Assembly (NCBI GenBank): GCA_903886485.1
Contig: CAISMH010000014.1
Span: 62,001-126,000, forward strand
Source: an uncultured Burkholderiales bacterium
Lineage (GTDB): Bacteria; Pseudomonadota; Gammaproteobacteria; Burkholderiales; Burkholderiaceae_C
Reading direction: 5' to 3'
Length of the DNA: 64,000 nucleotides
Part shown: one piece after another, positions 1 through 8,630 of the stretch
How positions within the stretch are numbered: position 1 is the first letter of the stretch
Layout: each line of letters starts with the position of its first letter
Translations under genes and position numbers: made by a program
Notes under the pieces: model-generated
Database searches by the model: none
What the model saw: only the letters and a program-made list of their open reading frames with translations
What the model was told of the DNA's origin: nothing

Positions 1-390
1 GATTTTGTTCGTGATTTCGCTGAAGACTTCACCGATTTTGTATTCGATGGTCTGCGGCCCGCTGGCGCGTTGCTTGAAGCCCGCGAGGTACGGAAACAAC
101 TTGGCGTTGACAAAGGACTTGAGGTCGTCGCCCGTGAGCGCAGCGTTGTGGTCGATCTTGCCGTCTGCGCCTTTGGGTGCAGCCCAGGCTGACCAACGAT
201 AGGGCTCGCTCATGATGAATTGGTAGTCACGGCCTTCCAGCACCGCTTCGGTGGCTTTGTCGGCTTCGAGGGCGTCGAGGTACTTTAAAAACAGCAGCCA
301 AGAGGATTGCTCGGTGTAGTCCAGCTCGCTGGTGCAGCCCGCGTCTTTGTGCAGGATGTCATCGATATTTTTAAAGGTTTGTTCAAACAT
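1..390 (-). CDS. hsdM: Type I restriction-modification system DNA methylase subunit (HsdM), N-terminal part
   Basis: Partial gene that runs off the left edge of the window; 130 codons are present from an ATG at 388-390 and the frame stays open to base 1. The translation starts MFEQTFKNIDDILHKDAGC and continues with the helical EQSSWLLFLKYLDALE and EPYRWSAWA stretches typical of the HsdM N-terminal domain. In known systems HsdM methylates adenine within a bipartite site set by the HsdS subunit and is also part of the HsdR nuclease complex. The methylase motifs (DPPY-type) and hsdS/hsdR would lie to the left, outside the window, so an intact system cannot be confirmed. The identification rests on the N-terminal domain only. 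Confidence 0.85.
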   Translation of the reverse strand, partial: MFEQTFKNIDDILHKDAGCTSELDYTEQSSWLLFLKYLDALEADKATEAVLEGRDYQFIMSEPYRWSAWAAPKGADGKIDHNAALTGDDLKSFVNAKLFPYLAGFKQRASGPQTIEYKIGEVFSEITNKI

Positions 391-514
391 AGGTTTGCAT
401 TCTATTGGGCGGGGTGCCATGAGAAAGGGGCTTTAGAGCGCCATTTCTGAGTCAAGCTTGAAGTAGATGACGTGCAATACCGCCAGCGCTGTCATTGGCG
501 TGGTGACTGCATTC

Positions 515-919
515 TTAGCGCGTTTTTTTCACCGCCCCAAACGGACAATGATTCGGCCGTGGCCCTACTTGCGGGTGCAGGCGACACGTGTTGGGGCGTT
601 GCTCGTACACGGTGCAGCGGCGGGTCTGGGCATCCAAAAACTGGCAGTCGCCACTGGCGCGGCGGGCGAGGGTGAAGATGCTGTGTTTGAAGTTGAAGTG
701 GTCAATCAACCCGGCTTTGCTCAAGCGTTTGGCGATTTGTTTGGGTTCTTCGTGTTCGGCTTCGAAGGGGTCTACCAACCCTAAGCGCACCAAGTCTGGC
801 AGTTTGACTTCGACAGGCATGGTGCAGCAGTTGGCGGCGCAGGTGTCGCACAGGCCGTTGCGATAGCGCGTCCAAGTGTCGGGGCGGTCGACATCGACGA
901 CCGAGATGGGCGACCTCAT
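515..919 (-). CDS. YkgJ family cysteine-cluster protein
   Basis: A 134-residue soluble protein with eight cysteines arranged as in the YkgJ/CxxCxxxCC family: C24, C27, C31 and C32 (motif CDTCAANCC), then C92, C102, C112 and C125. The family is thought to bind zinc or iron through these cysteines; the biochemical role is not established. Its ATG overlaps the stop of the upstream methyltransferase gene by four bases (ATGA at 916-919), so the two are surely co-translated and may be functionally linked. No membrane segment or signal peptide is visible. Confidence 0.85.
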   Translation of the reverse strand: MRSPISVVDVDRPDTWTRYRNGLCDTCAANCCTMPVEVKLPDLVRLGLVDPFEAEHEEPKQIAKRLSKAGLIDHFNFKHSIFTLARRASGDCQFLDAQTRRCTVYEQRPNTCRLHPQVGPRPNHCPFGAVKKTR

Positions 920-1839
920 AGATCGGGGGCCTTGTAAACCAGTACTTTGAGGGATCGCTCGGGCGATACATCGGCAAACACAGGAGGGTTGGCTACGCGT
1001 TGCGCAAACGTCAGCTCAGGCGCGAGTTCTTGCATCTGATCTTGCAAAAAGGCGAGGCCAAGCTCAGGGGCGTTGAGGCACAGCAGGGCGTGTCCACCCG
1101 GTGCCAGCAACTCAGGCAAGCGGCGCATGAGACGGGCGTAGTCTTTGGTGGCAATGAAGCTGCCTTTTTGGTAACTGGGTGGGTCGACGATGACGAGCCC
1201 GTAAGGGCCACTGCGGCTGATCTTGCCCCAAGTTTTGAAAATGTCATGCGCCAAAAAACTGGCCCCTGCGTGCAGGCCGTTGAGCTGGTGGTTGTGTTGG
1301 CCCGTGGCCATGGCGCCGTGGCTCATGTCCACATTCACCACATGTTTGGCACCGGCTTGCTGCGCCACGACCGAGAAGGCGCAGGTGTAGGCAAACAGGT
1401 TGAGGACTTTGATCTTGGGCCGCTCGGCCACATGCTGGCGCACCCAGCGGCGACCTTCAGCCATGTCAAGAAACAAGCCGTGGTTTTGACCTTTGAGCAC
1501 ATGAACGCGAAAGCGCGCGCCTTGCTCGATCACCACATGGGGGTCGGGCACGGCACCGCTCATCAGCCGTGTTTCGGTTTGGCTGTCGTGACGGCACTGA
1601 AACACCCAGTTGAGAGTTTGTTCTGGCGCGAGTTGTTGCCAGCGTGTGTGCAGGGCCGCTTGGACCGTGGCCAGTTCGTCATCGGTGGTGGGCTTGAAGC
1701 TGGTGAGCACGAAGACAGGCGGGAACGCGTCAAGCACCCAGTGTTCGCAACCGGGGTACAAACCGCCTCGGCCATGAAAGATGCGCTGCGCATCGGTCGA
1801 AAGTGCCATCGTGGCGATGGCATCGAGCAGGGCTTGCAT
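916..1839 (-). CDS. Class I SAM-dependent methyltransferase, RlmI/RlmL-like (23S rRNA methyltransferase type)
   Basis: A 307-residue protein with a Rossmann methyltransferase fold in its second half: motif I VLNLFAYTCAFSV at about residues 145-157, the acidic strand end NVD at 169-171, and the catalytic-type motif VIVDPPSYQKG at about 217-226. The combination matches the YccW/RlmI and RlmL C-terminal class of cytosine or guanine 23S rRNA methyltransferases. The N-terminal half lacks an obvious PUA domain of full-length RlmI, so the exact target base cannot be named. It sits in a minus-strand run with the aminotransferase upstream (7-base gap) and the cysteine-cluster gene downstream (4-base overlap). 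Confidence 0.8.
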   Translation of the reverse strand: MQALLDAIATMALSTDAQRIFHGRGGLYPGCEHWVLDAFPPVFVLTSFKPTTDDELATVQAALHTRWQQLAPEQTLNWVFQCRHDSQTETRLMSGAVPDPHVVIEQGARFRVHVLKGQNHGLFLDMAEGRRWVRQHVAERPKIKVLNLFAYTCAFSVVAQQAGAKHVVNVDMSHGAMATGQHNHQLNGLHAGASFLAHDIFKTWGKISRSGPYGLVIVDPPSYQKGSFIATKDYARLMRRLPELLAPGGHALLCLNAPELGLAFLQDQMQELAPELTFAQRVANPPVFADVSPERSLKVLVYKAPDL

Positions 1840-1846
1840 GGGCGGT

Positions 1847-3010
1847 TTACAAACGCGCCAAGCGGCCGAGGGCGAGCTTCAAGGTTTCGTCTTTCTTGGC
1901 ATAGCAAAAGCGCACCAAGCGTTGGTCAAAAGCTTCAGCGTAAAACGCGGAGAGTGGGATGGCAGCGACACCAATCTCGGACGTCAACCATTTGCAAAAG
2001 TCGGCCTCGCTCAAGTTCTTTTCTGGCACACCCAGCTTGTCGATGCGCACGCACTGAAAGTAGCTGCCTTCCGAGGGCAGAAGTTCAAACTTGGTTTGCG
2101 CCAAGCCTTGGCGAAACAAGTCGCGTTTGGCAGCGTAGAAGGCAGGCAGTTGCAAGTAGGGCTGTGGATTTTGGAGGAATGCCGCCAAACCATGTTGCAC
2201 GGGTGTGTTGACGGTGAACACGTTGAACTGGTGCACTTTGCGGAACTCCGCGCTGTAGGCCGCAGGTGCAGCCACGTAGCCAATTTTCCAGCCGGTGACG
2301 TGGAAGGTTTTGCCAAAGCTCGACACGATGAACGCACGCTCGACCAAACCGGGGAAGCTGGATGCGCTGAGGTGTTGCAACGGGGCGTAGACCATGTGCT
2401 CGTACACCTCGTCGCTGATGAGCACGATGTTCGTGGGCGCGAGCAGCTCTTGAAGTTTGAGCATTTCCTCGCGCGTCCACACGGTGGCGCTGGGGTTGTG
2501 CGGGCTGTTGACGATGATGGCGCGCGTCTTGGGCGTGATGGCTGCGGCGATTTTGTCGAAGTCAGGGCGGAAGGTGCCGGGGGTGAGTGGCACGCGCACA
2601 GCCACGCCACCCGCCATGTAGATGTTGGGGATGTAGCTGTCGTAGCAAGGCTCTAAGACGATCACCTCATCGCCCGATCGCACCACCGCCAAGATGATGC
2701 TGAGGATGGCTTGGGTCGCGCCCGCGGTGATGGTGATCTCGCTGGTGGGGTCGTAGCGGTGTTGGTAAAGCGACTCAATCTTGTCGGCCACGGCTTCGCG
2801 CAGGGCAGGCACACCGGTCATGGGTGGGTATTGATTGAGGCCATGCGTCATGGCGTCGTTCACGCAGGTCACGAGTTGGGGGTCGCAGTCAAAGTCGGGG
2901 AAGCCTTGGCCAAGGTTGACGGCGTTCATTTCCGTGGCCAAAGCCGACATGACGGTGAAGATGGTGGTGCCAATTTTTGGGAACTTGGTGTCGAGGTGCG
3001 GTGCGGTCAT
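1847..3010 (-). CDS. PLP-dependent aminotransferase, methionine aminotransferase (YbdL) type
   Basis: A 387-residue fold-type I aminotransferase. The N-terminal VNLGQGFPDFDCD (31-43), the substrate loop NSPHNPSAT (168-176), the SDEVYEHM block (199-206) and the PLP-lysine motif SSFGKTFHVTGWKIGY with K234 are all present. The closest known group is YbdL/kynurenine aminotransferase-like enzymes, which transaminate methionine and aromatic amino acids with 2-oxo acids. The length fits. It lies between a CysB-like sulfur regulator upstream (10-base gap) and a methyltransferase downstream, which agrees with a role in methionine salvage, but substrate choice is an inference. Confidence 0.85.
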   Translation of the reverse strand: MTAPHLDTKFPKIGTTIFTVMSALATEMNAVNLGQGFPDFDCDPQLVTCVNDAMTHGLNQYPPMTGVPALREAVADKIESLYQHRYDPTSEITITAGATQAILSIILAVVRSGDEVIVLEPCYDSYIPNIYMAGGVAVRVPLTPGTFRPDFDKIAAAITPKTRAIIVNSPHNPSATVWTREEMLKLQELLAPTNIVLISDEVYEHMVYAPLQHLSASSFPGLVERAFIVSSFGKTFHVTGWKIGYVAAPAAYSAEFRKVHQFNVFTVNTPVQHGLAAFLQNPQPYLQLPAFYAAKRDLFRQGLAQTKFELLPSEGSYFQCVRIDKLGVPEKNLSEADFCKWLTSEIGVAAIPLSAFYAEAFDQRLVRFCYAKKDETLKLALGRLARL

Positions 3011-3020
3011 GTTGCGTGGC

Positions 3021-3962
3021 TCACATGTTGAAGTCAGTGGGGTGGCCGTCGAGGGCCTTCATGATGAGGTTGCGGTCGAGACGATCGCTCAACAGCGCGG
3101 CGAAGTCATACACAAAGTGGCGGATGTAGGCGCTGCGTTTGAAGGCAATGCGCGCCACGTTCTTGCCAAACAGTTGGGAGGCGGGCCGTGCCACGAGGTC
3201 GTCGTCCAAGCCGTCTTTCACGGCCATCTCCGCCACGATGCCCACGCCTAGACCCAAACGCACATAGGTCTTGATGACGTCTGAGTCGATCGCTTCAAGG
3301 GCGATGCGCGGTGCGAGGTTTTTCGCTGCAAACGCTTTGTCGATGCGGGTGCGGCCCGTGAACGAGGGGTGGTAAGTGATGATGGGTTCAGCGGCCAAGT
3401 CTTCCAGCGTGATGCGCACTTTGGCGGCCAGTGGGTGCGTTTTGGGGATGACCAGCATGTGTTCCCATTCGTAGCACGGCAGGGTCACGAGGTCGGGGTA
3501 GTCGGCCAGCGATTCGGTGGCAATGCCAATCTCTGCCACCTCGTCCATCACCATTTGGGCCACTTGGGCGGGTGCACCTTGGTGCAGGCTGATGTTCACA
3601 TTGGGATAGGCCTCGCGCAACTTCGCCACGGGGACGGGAAGGACGTAGCGGGCTTGGGTGTGGGTGGTGGCGATGGACAAGGTGCCACTGTCTTCGGCGC
3701 TGAACTGTTCGCCGATGCGTTTCAAGTTGCCGACTTCACGCAATATGACCTCGATGCTGCGCAGCACATGCTGGCCTGGTTCCGTCACGCGCTTGAGGCG
3801 TTTGCCGTGGCGCGAAAAGATTTCAATGCCCAGCTCTTCTTCCAGCTCAATGATCGCTTTGGAGACGCCGGGCTGGGAGGTGTGCAGGGATTTGGCCACC
3901 TCGGTCAGATTGAGGTTGCGGCGAACGGCTTCTTGGACGAAGCGAAACTGGTGCAGATTCAT
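3021..3962 (-). CDS. cysB: LysR-type regulator of the CysB/Cbl group
   Basis: A 313-residue regulator starting MNLHQFRFVQEAVRRNLNLT, the hallmark N-terminus of CysB. The winged helix-turn-helix lies at about residues 18-60 (LTEVAKSLHTSQPGVSKAI, then GIEIFSRHGKRLKRVT), followed by the two-lobed periplasmic-binding-like effector domain, ending ALDGHPTDFNM. CysB activates cysteine and sulfur-assimilation genes in response to N-acetylserine, and Cbl and similar paralogues control sulfonate use. An in-frame ATG nine codons upstream (3989) is possible, but the conserved CysB start is at 3962. Its neighbours, an aminotransferase and a sirohydrochlorin chelatase, fit a sulfur setting. Whether it is CysB or a paralogue cannot be settled here. 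Confidence 0.85.
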   Translation of the reverse strand: MNLHQFRFVQEAVRRNLNLTEVAKSLHTSQPGVSKAIIELEEELGIEIFSRHGKRLKRVTEPGQHVLRSIEVILREVGNLKRIGEQFSAEDSGTLSIATTHTQARYVLPVPVAKLREAYPNVNISLHQGAPAQVAQMVMDEVAEIGIATESLADYPDLVTLPCYEWEHMLVIPKTHPLAAKVRITLEDLAAEPIITYHPSFTGRTRIDKAFAAKNLAPRIALEAIDSDVIKTYVRLGLGVGIVAEMAVKDGLDDDLVARPASQLFGKNVARIAFKRSAYIRHFVYDFAALLSDRLDRNLIMKALDGHPTDFNM

Positions 3963-4019
3963 GGTTTGGCGGTTTAATTTGCCACCCATTATGCCTTGGG
4001 CATCTAATTAATCGTTTCT

Positions 4020-4406
4020 TTATGCTTTCGAGCTTGGCGAAGTGTGGGTGTGGCCCAAAGCAATTTCAGCCAACAAATCAAGCAGCGCGTCTTGCTCGCC
4101 CACGGCGGGTTGACAGGTGATTTCTACAGAGGGATGGCTGGCCTTGAGCGCGTGGATCAACGCGGGCAGGTCTTCGCGTGCATGTCGCCCCACGCCCAAG
4201 AACATAGGGACCACACACAGGCTGGTGGCGCCTTCGGCGACCAAGCTGTTGGCCACATGGGGCAGGTCCGGTTCGGTCAACTCCAAATAAGCGCAACGCA
4301 CCACAGTGCTGGGCGAGCGTTGGGTGATGCGCTCGGCCACGGCTTGGATGGGTTTGTGCCAGAGGGGGTCACGTGAGCCATGGGCAAACAAAATGATGGC
4401 GTGCAT
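4020..4406 (-). CDS. cbiX: Sirohydrochlorin chelatase of the short CbiX/SirB type
   Basis: A 128-residue single-domain chelatase: the N-terminus MHAIILFAHGSRDPLW carries the metal-binding His9 in AHGSRD, and VVPMFLGVGRHAREDLPALI holds the second conserved region with GRHAREDLP. The short CbiX proteins are half the size of class II chelatases and act as dimers, placing cobalt or iron into sirohydrochlorin; iron gives siroheme, the cofactor of sulfite and nitrite reductases. It is followed by lptG with only 9 bases between stop and start in the reverse direction, and preceded by the CysB-like gene, so an involvement in siroheme for sulfite reduction is a reasonable inference. Confidence 0.88.
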   Translation of the reverse strand: MHAIILFAHGSRDPLWHKPIQAVAERITQRSPSTVVRCAYLELTEPDLPHVANSLVAEGATSLCVVPMFLGVGRHAREDLPALIHALKASHPSVEITCQPAVGEQDALLDLLAEIALGHTHTSPSSKA

Positions 4407-4415
4407 GGAAGGCCT

Positions 4416-5516
4416 TTATTGACGCACCACCAGCCAGCCAAAAGCGGCCAGTGAGGCGAGGGTGTAGAGCAAGCCAGGTGCGGCGGCCGCAAACCACGGC
4501 GCCCAACTGTTGATGTTGCCCATGTAGCTGAACACGTTGTTGAGCAAGAAAAAACTGATGCCGGCCAACACCCCTGCAAACACATGGCTGGCAATGTTGC
4601 CGCTGCGGAAATGCAGGTAGGCAAAGGGCAGGGCCAGCACCACCATCACCAGACAGCTGAGGGGATAAAACACTTTTTTCCAGAACTCAATCTCAAAGCG
4701 TTGCGTGGTTTGGCCGTTGGCACTGAGGTGGCGGATGTATTGAAACAAGTCAATCGTGCCCATGCGCTCGGGTTTGAGCAAAGCCACGGAGACCATCTCC
4801 GTCGTGATGCCCGTGGCCCAGCGTTCGGTGTCGAGGTGCTTGCGCGCCAGCGTGGATTCATTGCCCTGCTGAACGACTTCGTTGCGCTCGACATTGCGCA
4901 AATCCCATGCCTCATCTCCTGACAGCAAGCCCACTTCTGCCTTGATCAGCGCGACCCATTTGCCGTCTTTGTTGAACTCAAAAATACGGATGACTTTGGG
5001 GTTGCCCTCAGGGGTGAGGGTGGCCACGTTGACGGCGTAGCTGCGATCCGCTTGGCGTTCGCGTAGCCACGCGCCTGTTTGACCCACGGTGATTTGACCC
5101 AAATAGCGCGACTTCAGCAGCTGCGCGTAACGGTCGCAAAACGGGGATAGGTAGTCGCCCACCGCAAAGGTCAGCAGCACAAATGCGAGGCCGAGGCCCA
5201 TCAGATTGCGCAAAGCCAAGGTCGGGCCCAGCCCGCTGGTGCGCAGGATGGTGAATTCGGAGCTTTGGGCCAAACGCGCCATCACAAAAATAGTGCCGAT
5301 CAACACCGAGATCGGCAGCAGTTCATACAAATGGCTGGGCACCATCAGCAAAACATAGGAAAAGGCTTGGCTGATTTGATACGCGCCCCCGTTCAGGCCG
5401 ACGTTTTGCAGCTCATCCACAAAGTCGAAGAAAAAGAACAGCGCCAAAAAACTCAGCGTGACAAACGTCACGGCAATCAGCACTTCGCCATAGATCAAGC
5501 GTCGCAAGGTTTTCAT
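4416..5516 (-). CDS. lptG: Lipopolysaccharide export ABC transporter permease LptG
   Basis: A 366-residue inner-membrane permease beginning [20 protein letters not shown]. It has the family layout: three N-terminal membrane segments, a large periplasmic beta-jellyroll region (about 110-260), and three C-terminal membrane segments. With LptF and the ATPase LptB it extracts lipopolysaccharide from the inner membrane and passes it to LptC/LptA. Its ATG overlaps the lptF stop by four bases (5513-5516), as in the usual lptFG operon. The reading frame extends further upstream to 5816 but that part lies inside lptF and does not look like LptG. Confidence 0.95.
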   Translation of the reverse strand: MKTLRRLIYGEVLIAVTFVTLSFLALFFFFDFVDELQNVGLNGGAYQISQAFSYVLLMVPSHLYELLPISVLIGTIFVMARLAQSSEFTILRTSGLGPTLALRNLMGLGLAFVLLTFAVGDYLSPFCDRYAQLLKSRYLGQITVGQTGAWLRERQADRSYAVNVATLTPEGNPKVIRIFEFNKDGKWVALIKAEVGLLSGDEAWDLRNVERNEVVQQGNESTLARKHLDTERWATGITTEMVSVALLKPERMGTIDLFQYIRHLSANGQTTQRFEIEFWKKVFYPLSCLVMVVLALPFAYLHFRSGNIASHVFAGVLAGISFFLLNNVFSYMGNINSWAPWFAAAAPGLLYTLASLAAFGWLVVRQ

Positions 5517-6610
5517 GTGGAGGTGTCCTTGCGTGTAACCAAGAGCTGGCGCCAGCTCCAGTTGTTGTGGCGTGCGGCTAACCAGCTCATCGCCAGTGCG
5601 AAGACCCCGCCGTGCAAGGCGATCAAATAGGGGACGAATTGCACCTTGCCACCACTGATCCAACTTTGGCCTAAGTTGATGAAGTTGTAATACACCACAA
5701 AGATGAACAAGGCCAAAGCCAAGTTGCCGCCTCGCCCGACGCGGTGGTTGGCGCTGGTGATGGCCACGGCGATCACCAGCAGGTTGAACGCCGCTATCGC
5801 TAGACCGATGCGCCAAGCCAATTCGCCGAGGTTGCTGGGCGTTGGGTTTTCAAACAGTCGCCAGCTGTTGGTGGCCTTGGGAGGCGTGAGTTCGGCGGCC
5901 TTCACGTCTTGACTGATGCGGGTGCCGTAGACCTTGAATTCACTCACCTTGAGTTCTGTCTCGCCAAGGGTTTGCTCCACGCGCTGGCCGATGTCCAAAA
6001 CTAAGAAACGTTCGTCATGGATGGTCTCAACATGCCCCTCTTTGGAGGAAGTCATGGCTTGTTTGCCGTGTTCACTCGATGAGATGAAGACGTTTTTGCC
6101 TTGCTTGTTCTCGACGCTTTCTTTGTCCACGAAAAATACGCGCAAGCCGTTGGCAGATTCTTGAAACTGCCCGGGTGACACGCGCTCTAAGTCGCCACGG
6201 CGCTCGAATCGTTCTTTCAATTCGGTGATCTGCTGGTTGGACCAGGGCCATACCAGCAGCACCAACACGCCCACCGTCAAAAGCATCGGCCAAGCAAAAC
6301 GGATCATGGGTGTGAGGAGGGCGCGCAAACCCCGACCACTGACCAGCCAAATGACCATTTCGCTTTCGAGGTACATGCGCGATAAGGTGCCGACAGCCGC
6401 AATGAACAAACTCATGGTCAACACCGTGGGCAAGTGCCCCAGCATGGTGTAGCCCATGATCAAACTGATTTCAGCGGGGTTGACGCTGCCGCTGGAGGCT
6501 TGGCCGAGCGTGCGGATGAGCATCATGGTCATCACGATGGTGACCAACACGATCAGCGTGGCACCAAAACTGCGGGCCAGCTCTTTGCGAATGGAGGAAT
6601 GGAATAACAT
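5513..6610 (-). CDS. lptF: Lipopolysaccharide export ABC transporter permease LptF
   Basis: A 365-residue permease beginning [20 protein letters not shown] with membrane segments at about 15-40, 50-80 and 100-125, a periplasmic domain, then segments near 275-355. The LARSF and [12 protein letters not shown] stretches are typical of LptF. It forms the asymmetric LptF-LptG channel with the downstream gene. The gene is divergent from pepA with only 24 bases between the start codons, so its promoter must reach into the pepA coding region or be extremely compact. Confidence 0.95.
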   Translation of the reverse strand: MLFHSSIRKELARSFGATLIVLVTIVMTMMLIRTLGQASSGSVNPAEISLIMGYTMLGHLPTVLTMSLFIAAVGTLSRMYLESEMVIWLVSGRGLRALLTPMIRFAWPMLLTVGVLVLLVWPWSNQQITELKERFERRGDLERVSPGQFQESANGLRVFFVDKESVENKQGKNVFISSSEHGKQAMTSSKEGHVETIHDERFLVLDIGQRVEQTLGETELKVSEFKVYGTRISQDVKAAELTPPKATNSWRLFENPTPSNLGELAWRIGLAIAAFNLLVIAVAITSANHRVGRGGNLALALFIFVVYYNFINLGQSWISGGKVQFVPYLIALHGGVFALAMSWLAARHNNWSWRQLLVTRKDTST

Positions 6611-6634
6611 CAGCGACAGAGGAAAACCGCAATT

Positions 6635-8128
6635 ATGAACTTCGAACTCAAGACCCTGGATTTACACGCAGCAGCCACGTACAAAACGGATGCATTGATT
6701 ATCTTGGTATCTGCCAAAGACAAGCCCGCCAAAAGTGTGTTGTCGCAACTTATTTCTGAGGCACGCAAAAGCGGTGATTTGGATGAGTCACCCGCCAAGT
6801 TGTTGAGCGTGTGGCGTCCTCAGGGCGTGAGCGCAGCGCGTGTGGTGTTGGTCTCTAGCGGTGACGGCAGCGCTCGTGTTGTGCGCCAAGCGGTGACGGC
6901 AGCGGTGACTGCACTCAAGACCGCCAAGCCTGTGCACATCACCGTGTGTTTGGCGGATGCCAGTGAGCACCGCTTGCAAGCGGCGGCACAAGCAGTGGCG
7001 GACACCAGCTACGTTTACACCGCCACCAAGCCATCGGCCAAAGCTGCGGTGCTCAAGCGCGTGGTGTTGGCTTTGCCCACAACTGCGCAAACACAATCGG
7101 CCAAACACGCCTTTGACTTGGCTTGCGCCCAAGTCGCCGGTGTGTCGTTGGCCAAAGAGTGGGGCAATCGCCCCGCCAATCACGCCACGCCCACGCATCT
7201 GGCCGATGTGGCCAAAGCCTTGGGCAAGAAGGCGGGCATCCATTGCCAAGTGTTGGGCCCCAAAGAGATTGACAAGCTGGGCATGGGTTCTTTCGCGGCG
7301 GTCGCGCGTGGCTCGGTCGAGCCCTTGCGCTTCATCGTGTTGCAGTACACAGGCGCAGCCAAGTCGGAAGCTCCCACGGTGCTGGTGGGCAAAGGCATCA
7401 CCTTTGACACGGGCGGCATCTCGCTCAAGCCAGGGCCCGGCATGGATGAGATGAAGTTCGACATGTGCGGCGCCGCCAGCGTGCTGGGCACGTTTGAAGC
7501 GCTGGCGCACTTGAAGCCTGCGATCAACGTGGTGGGCCTGATCCCCACCTGCGAAAACATGCCCGATGGCACAGCCTTGAAACCCGGTGATGTGATCACC
7601 AGCATGAGCGGCCAAACCATCGAGGTGCTCAACACCGATGCCGAAGGCCGCTTGATTTTGTGCGATGCCTTGACGTATGCCACGCGCTTTAAACCCCGCG
7701 CAGTGATTGACATTGCCACGCTGACTGGTGCTTGCGTGATTTCGCTGGGTCATGTACGCAGCGGTCTGTTCTCGCCTTCCGACGATTTGGCCAATGCCTT
7801 GTTGGCAGCGGGTGAAGCCGCCCTTGACCCCTGCTGGCGCTTGCCTTTGGACGACGAGTATGCCGAAGGCCTCAAGTCCAACTTTGCGGATGTGGCCAAC
7901 GTGGCCGGTCGCGAAGGTGGTTCGATCACGGCGGCCAAGTTCTTAGAGCGTTTTGCCAAAGACTACCCTTGGGCGCATTTGGACATCGCAGGTTCAGCTT
8001 GGAAGAGCGGCGCCGCCAAGGGCGCCACAGGTCGCCCTGTCGGCTTGCTGCTGCAGTATTTGCTAGGCACGACCCAAGCGGCAGCGGGAAAAAGCAAAGC
8101 ACGTTCTAAAACGACTGTCAAAGCTTAA
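6635..8128 (+). CDS. pepA: Leucyl aminopeptidase (cytosol aminopeptidase)
   Basis: A 497-residue M17 metallopeptidase. The C-terminal catalytic domain carries the metal-binding lysine and aspartate in [17 protein letters not shown] (near residue 252) and the family signature [14 protein letters not shown] (from about 333). It releases N-terminal amino acids, uses two divalent metals and forms hexamers; in some species it also binds DNA in site-specific recombination. The ATG follows a GAGGAAAA ribosome-binding stretch at 6620-6627. It is divergent from lptFG and is followed by holC after 18 bases, a common Burkholderiales arrangement. Confidence 0.95.
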   Translation: MNFELKTLDLHAAATYKTDALIILVSAKDKPAKSVLSQLISEARKSGDLDESPAKLLSVWRPQGVSAARVVLVSSGDGSARVVRQAVTAAVTALKTAKPVHITVCLADASEHRLQAAAQAVADTSYVYTATKPSAKAAVLKRVVLALPTTAQTQSAKHAFDLACAQVAGVSLAKEWGNRPANHATPTHLADVAKALGKKAGIHCQVLGPKEIDKLGMGSFAAVARGSVEPLRFIVLQYTGAAKSEAPTVLVGKGITFDTGGISLKPGPGMDEMKFDMCGAASVLGTFEALAHLKPAINVVGLIPTCENMPDGTALKPGDVITSMSGQTIEVLNTDAEGRLILCDALTYATRFKPRAVIDIATLTGACVISLGHVRSGLFSPSDDLANALLAAGEAALDPCWRLPLDDEYAEGLKSNFADVANVAGREGGSITAAKFLERFAKDYPWAHLDIAGSAWKSGAAKGATGRPVGLLLQYLLGTTQAAAGKSKARSKTTVKA

Positions 8129-8146
8129 TGGCCTGACCCCGTCTGC

Positions 8147-8593
8147 ATGACCGAAATCGCTTTTCACTTCAATGCGCCAGACAAGCTGGCCTATGCCTGT
8201 CGCTTGTTGCGCAAGGCAGTGGCCAGTGGTGCTCGTGTGGTGGTGACGGGTGAGCCCGCTTCGCTGCAAACGCTGGACAGCCTGTTGTGGACTTTCTCGC
8301 CCCTAGAGTTCGTGGCGCATTGCCGCGCTGGTAGCCCAGCTGAGCAATTGATGGCTTCACCTGTCGTCTTGGCCGCACAAATTGAAGGTGGGCCGGAATT
8401 GCCGCACCACCACGTGTTGCTCAACCTAGGCCGCGACGTCGCTGCAGGTTATGAGCGATTTGAACGTGCCATTGAAGTGGTCACACTCGACGAGGACGAC
8501 CGCCAGCAAGCGCGTCAACGTTGGAAGCATTACGCAGATCGAGGGTATGCCATCACTCGCCACGATCTGAAACTGAAGGAAACTTCAGCCTGA
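8147..8593 (+). CDS. holC: DNA polymerase III chi subunit
   Basis: A 148-residue protein beginning MTEIAFHFNAPDKLAYACRL, with the conserved FHFN...YACRLLRKA N-terminus and the DALLW-equivalent DSLLWTFSPLEFVAHC region of HolC. Chi bridges the clamp loader (through psi) to single-stranded DNA-binding protein at the replication fork. It directly follows pepA and probably shares its transcript. Size matches the family. Confidence 0.93.
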   Translation: MTEIAFHFNAPDKLAYACRLLRKAVASGARVVVTGEPASLQTLDSLLWTFSPLEFVAHCRAGSPAEQLMASPVVLAAQIEGGPELPHHHVLLNLGRDVAAGYERFERAIEVVTLDEDDRQQARQRWKHYADRGYAITRHDLKLKETSA

Positions 8594-8630
8594 TTTTTCT
8601 TGTGTTTTTCCAACTTTAAGGAGTTCATGC

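Noticed and set aside
391..514. Possible short frame ending MTALAVLHVIYFKLDSEMAL on the minus strand
   Set aside because: Only about 20 codons, no ribosome-binding site and no recognisable similarity; probably intergenic sequence between hsdM and the cysteine-cluster gene.
1000..2211. A 403-residue plus-strand open frame
   Set aside because: It lies opposite two well-supported minus-strand genes (methyltransferase, aminotransferase), has no ribosome-binding site and its translation is low-complexity; a shadow of GC-rich codons.
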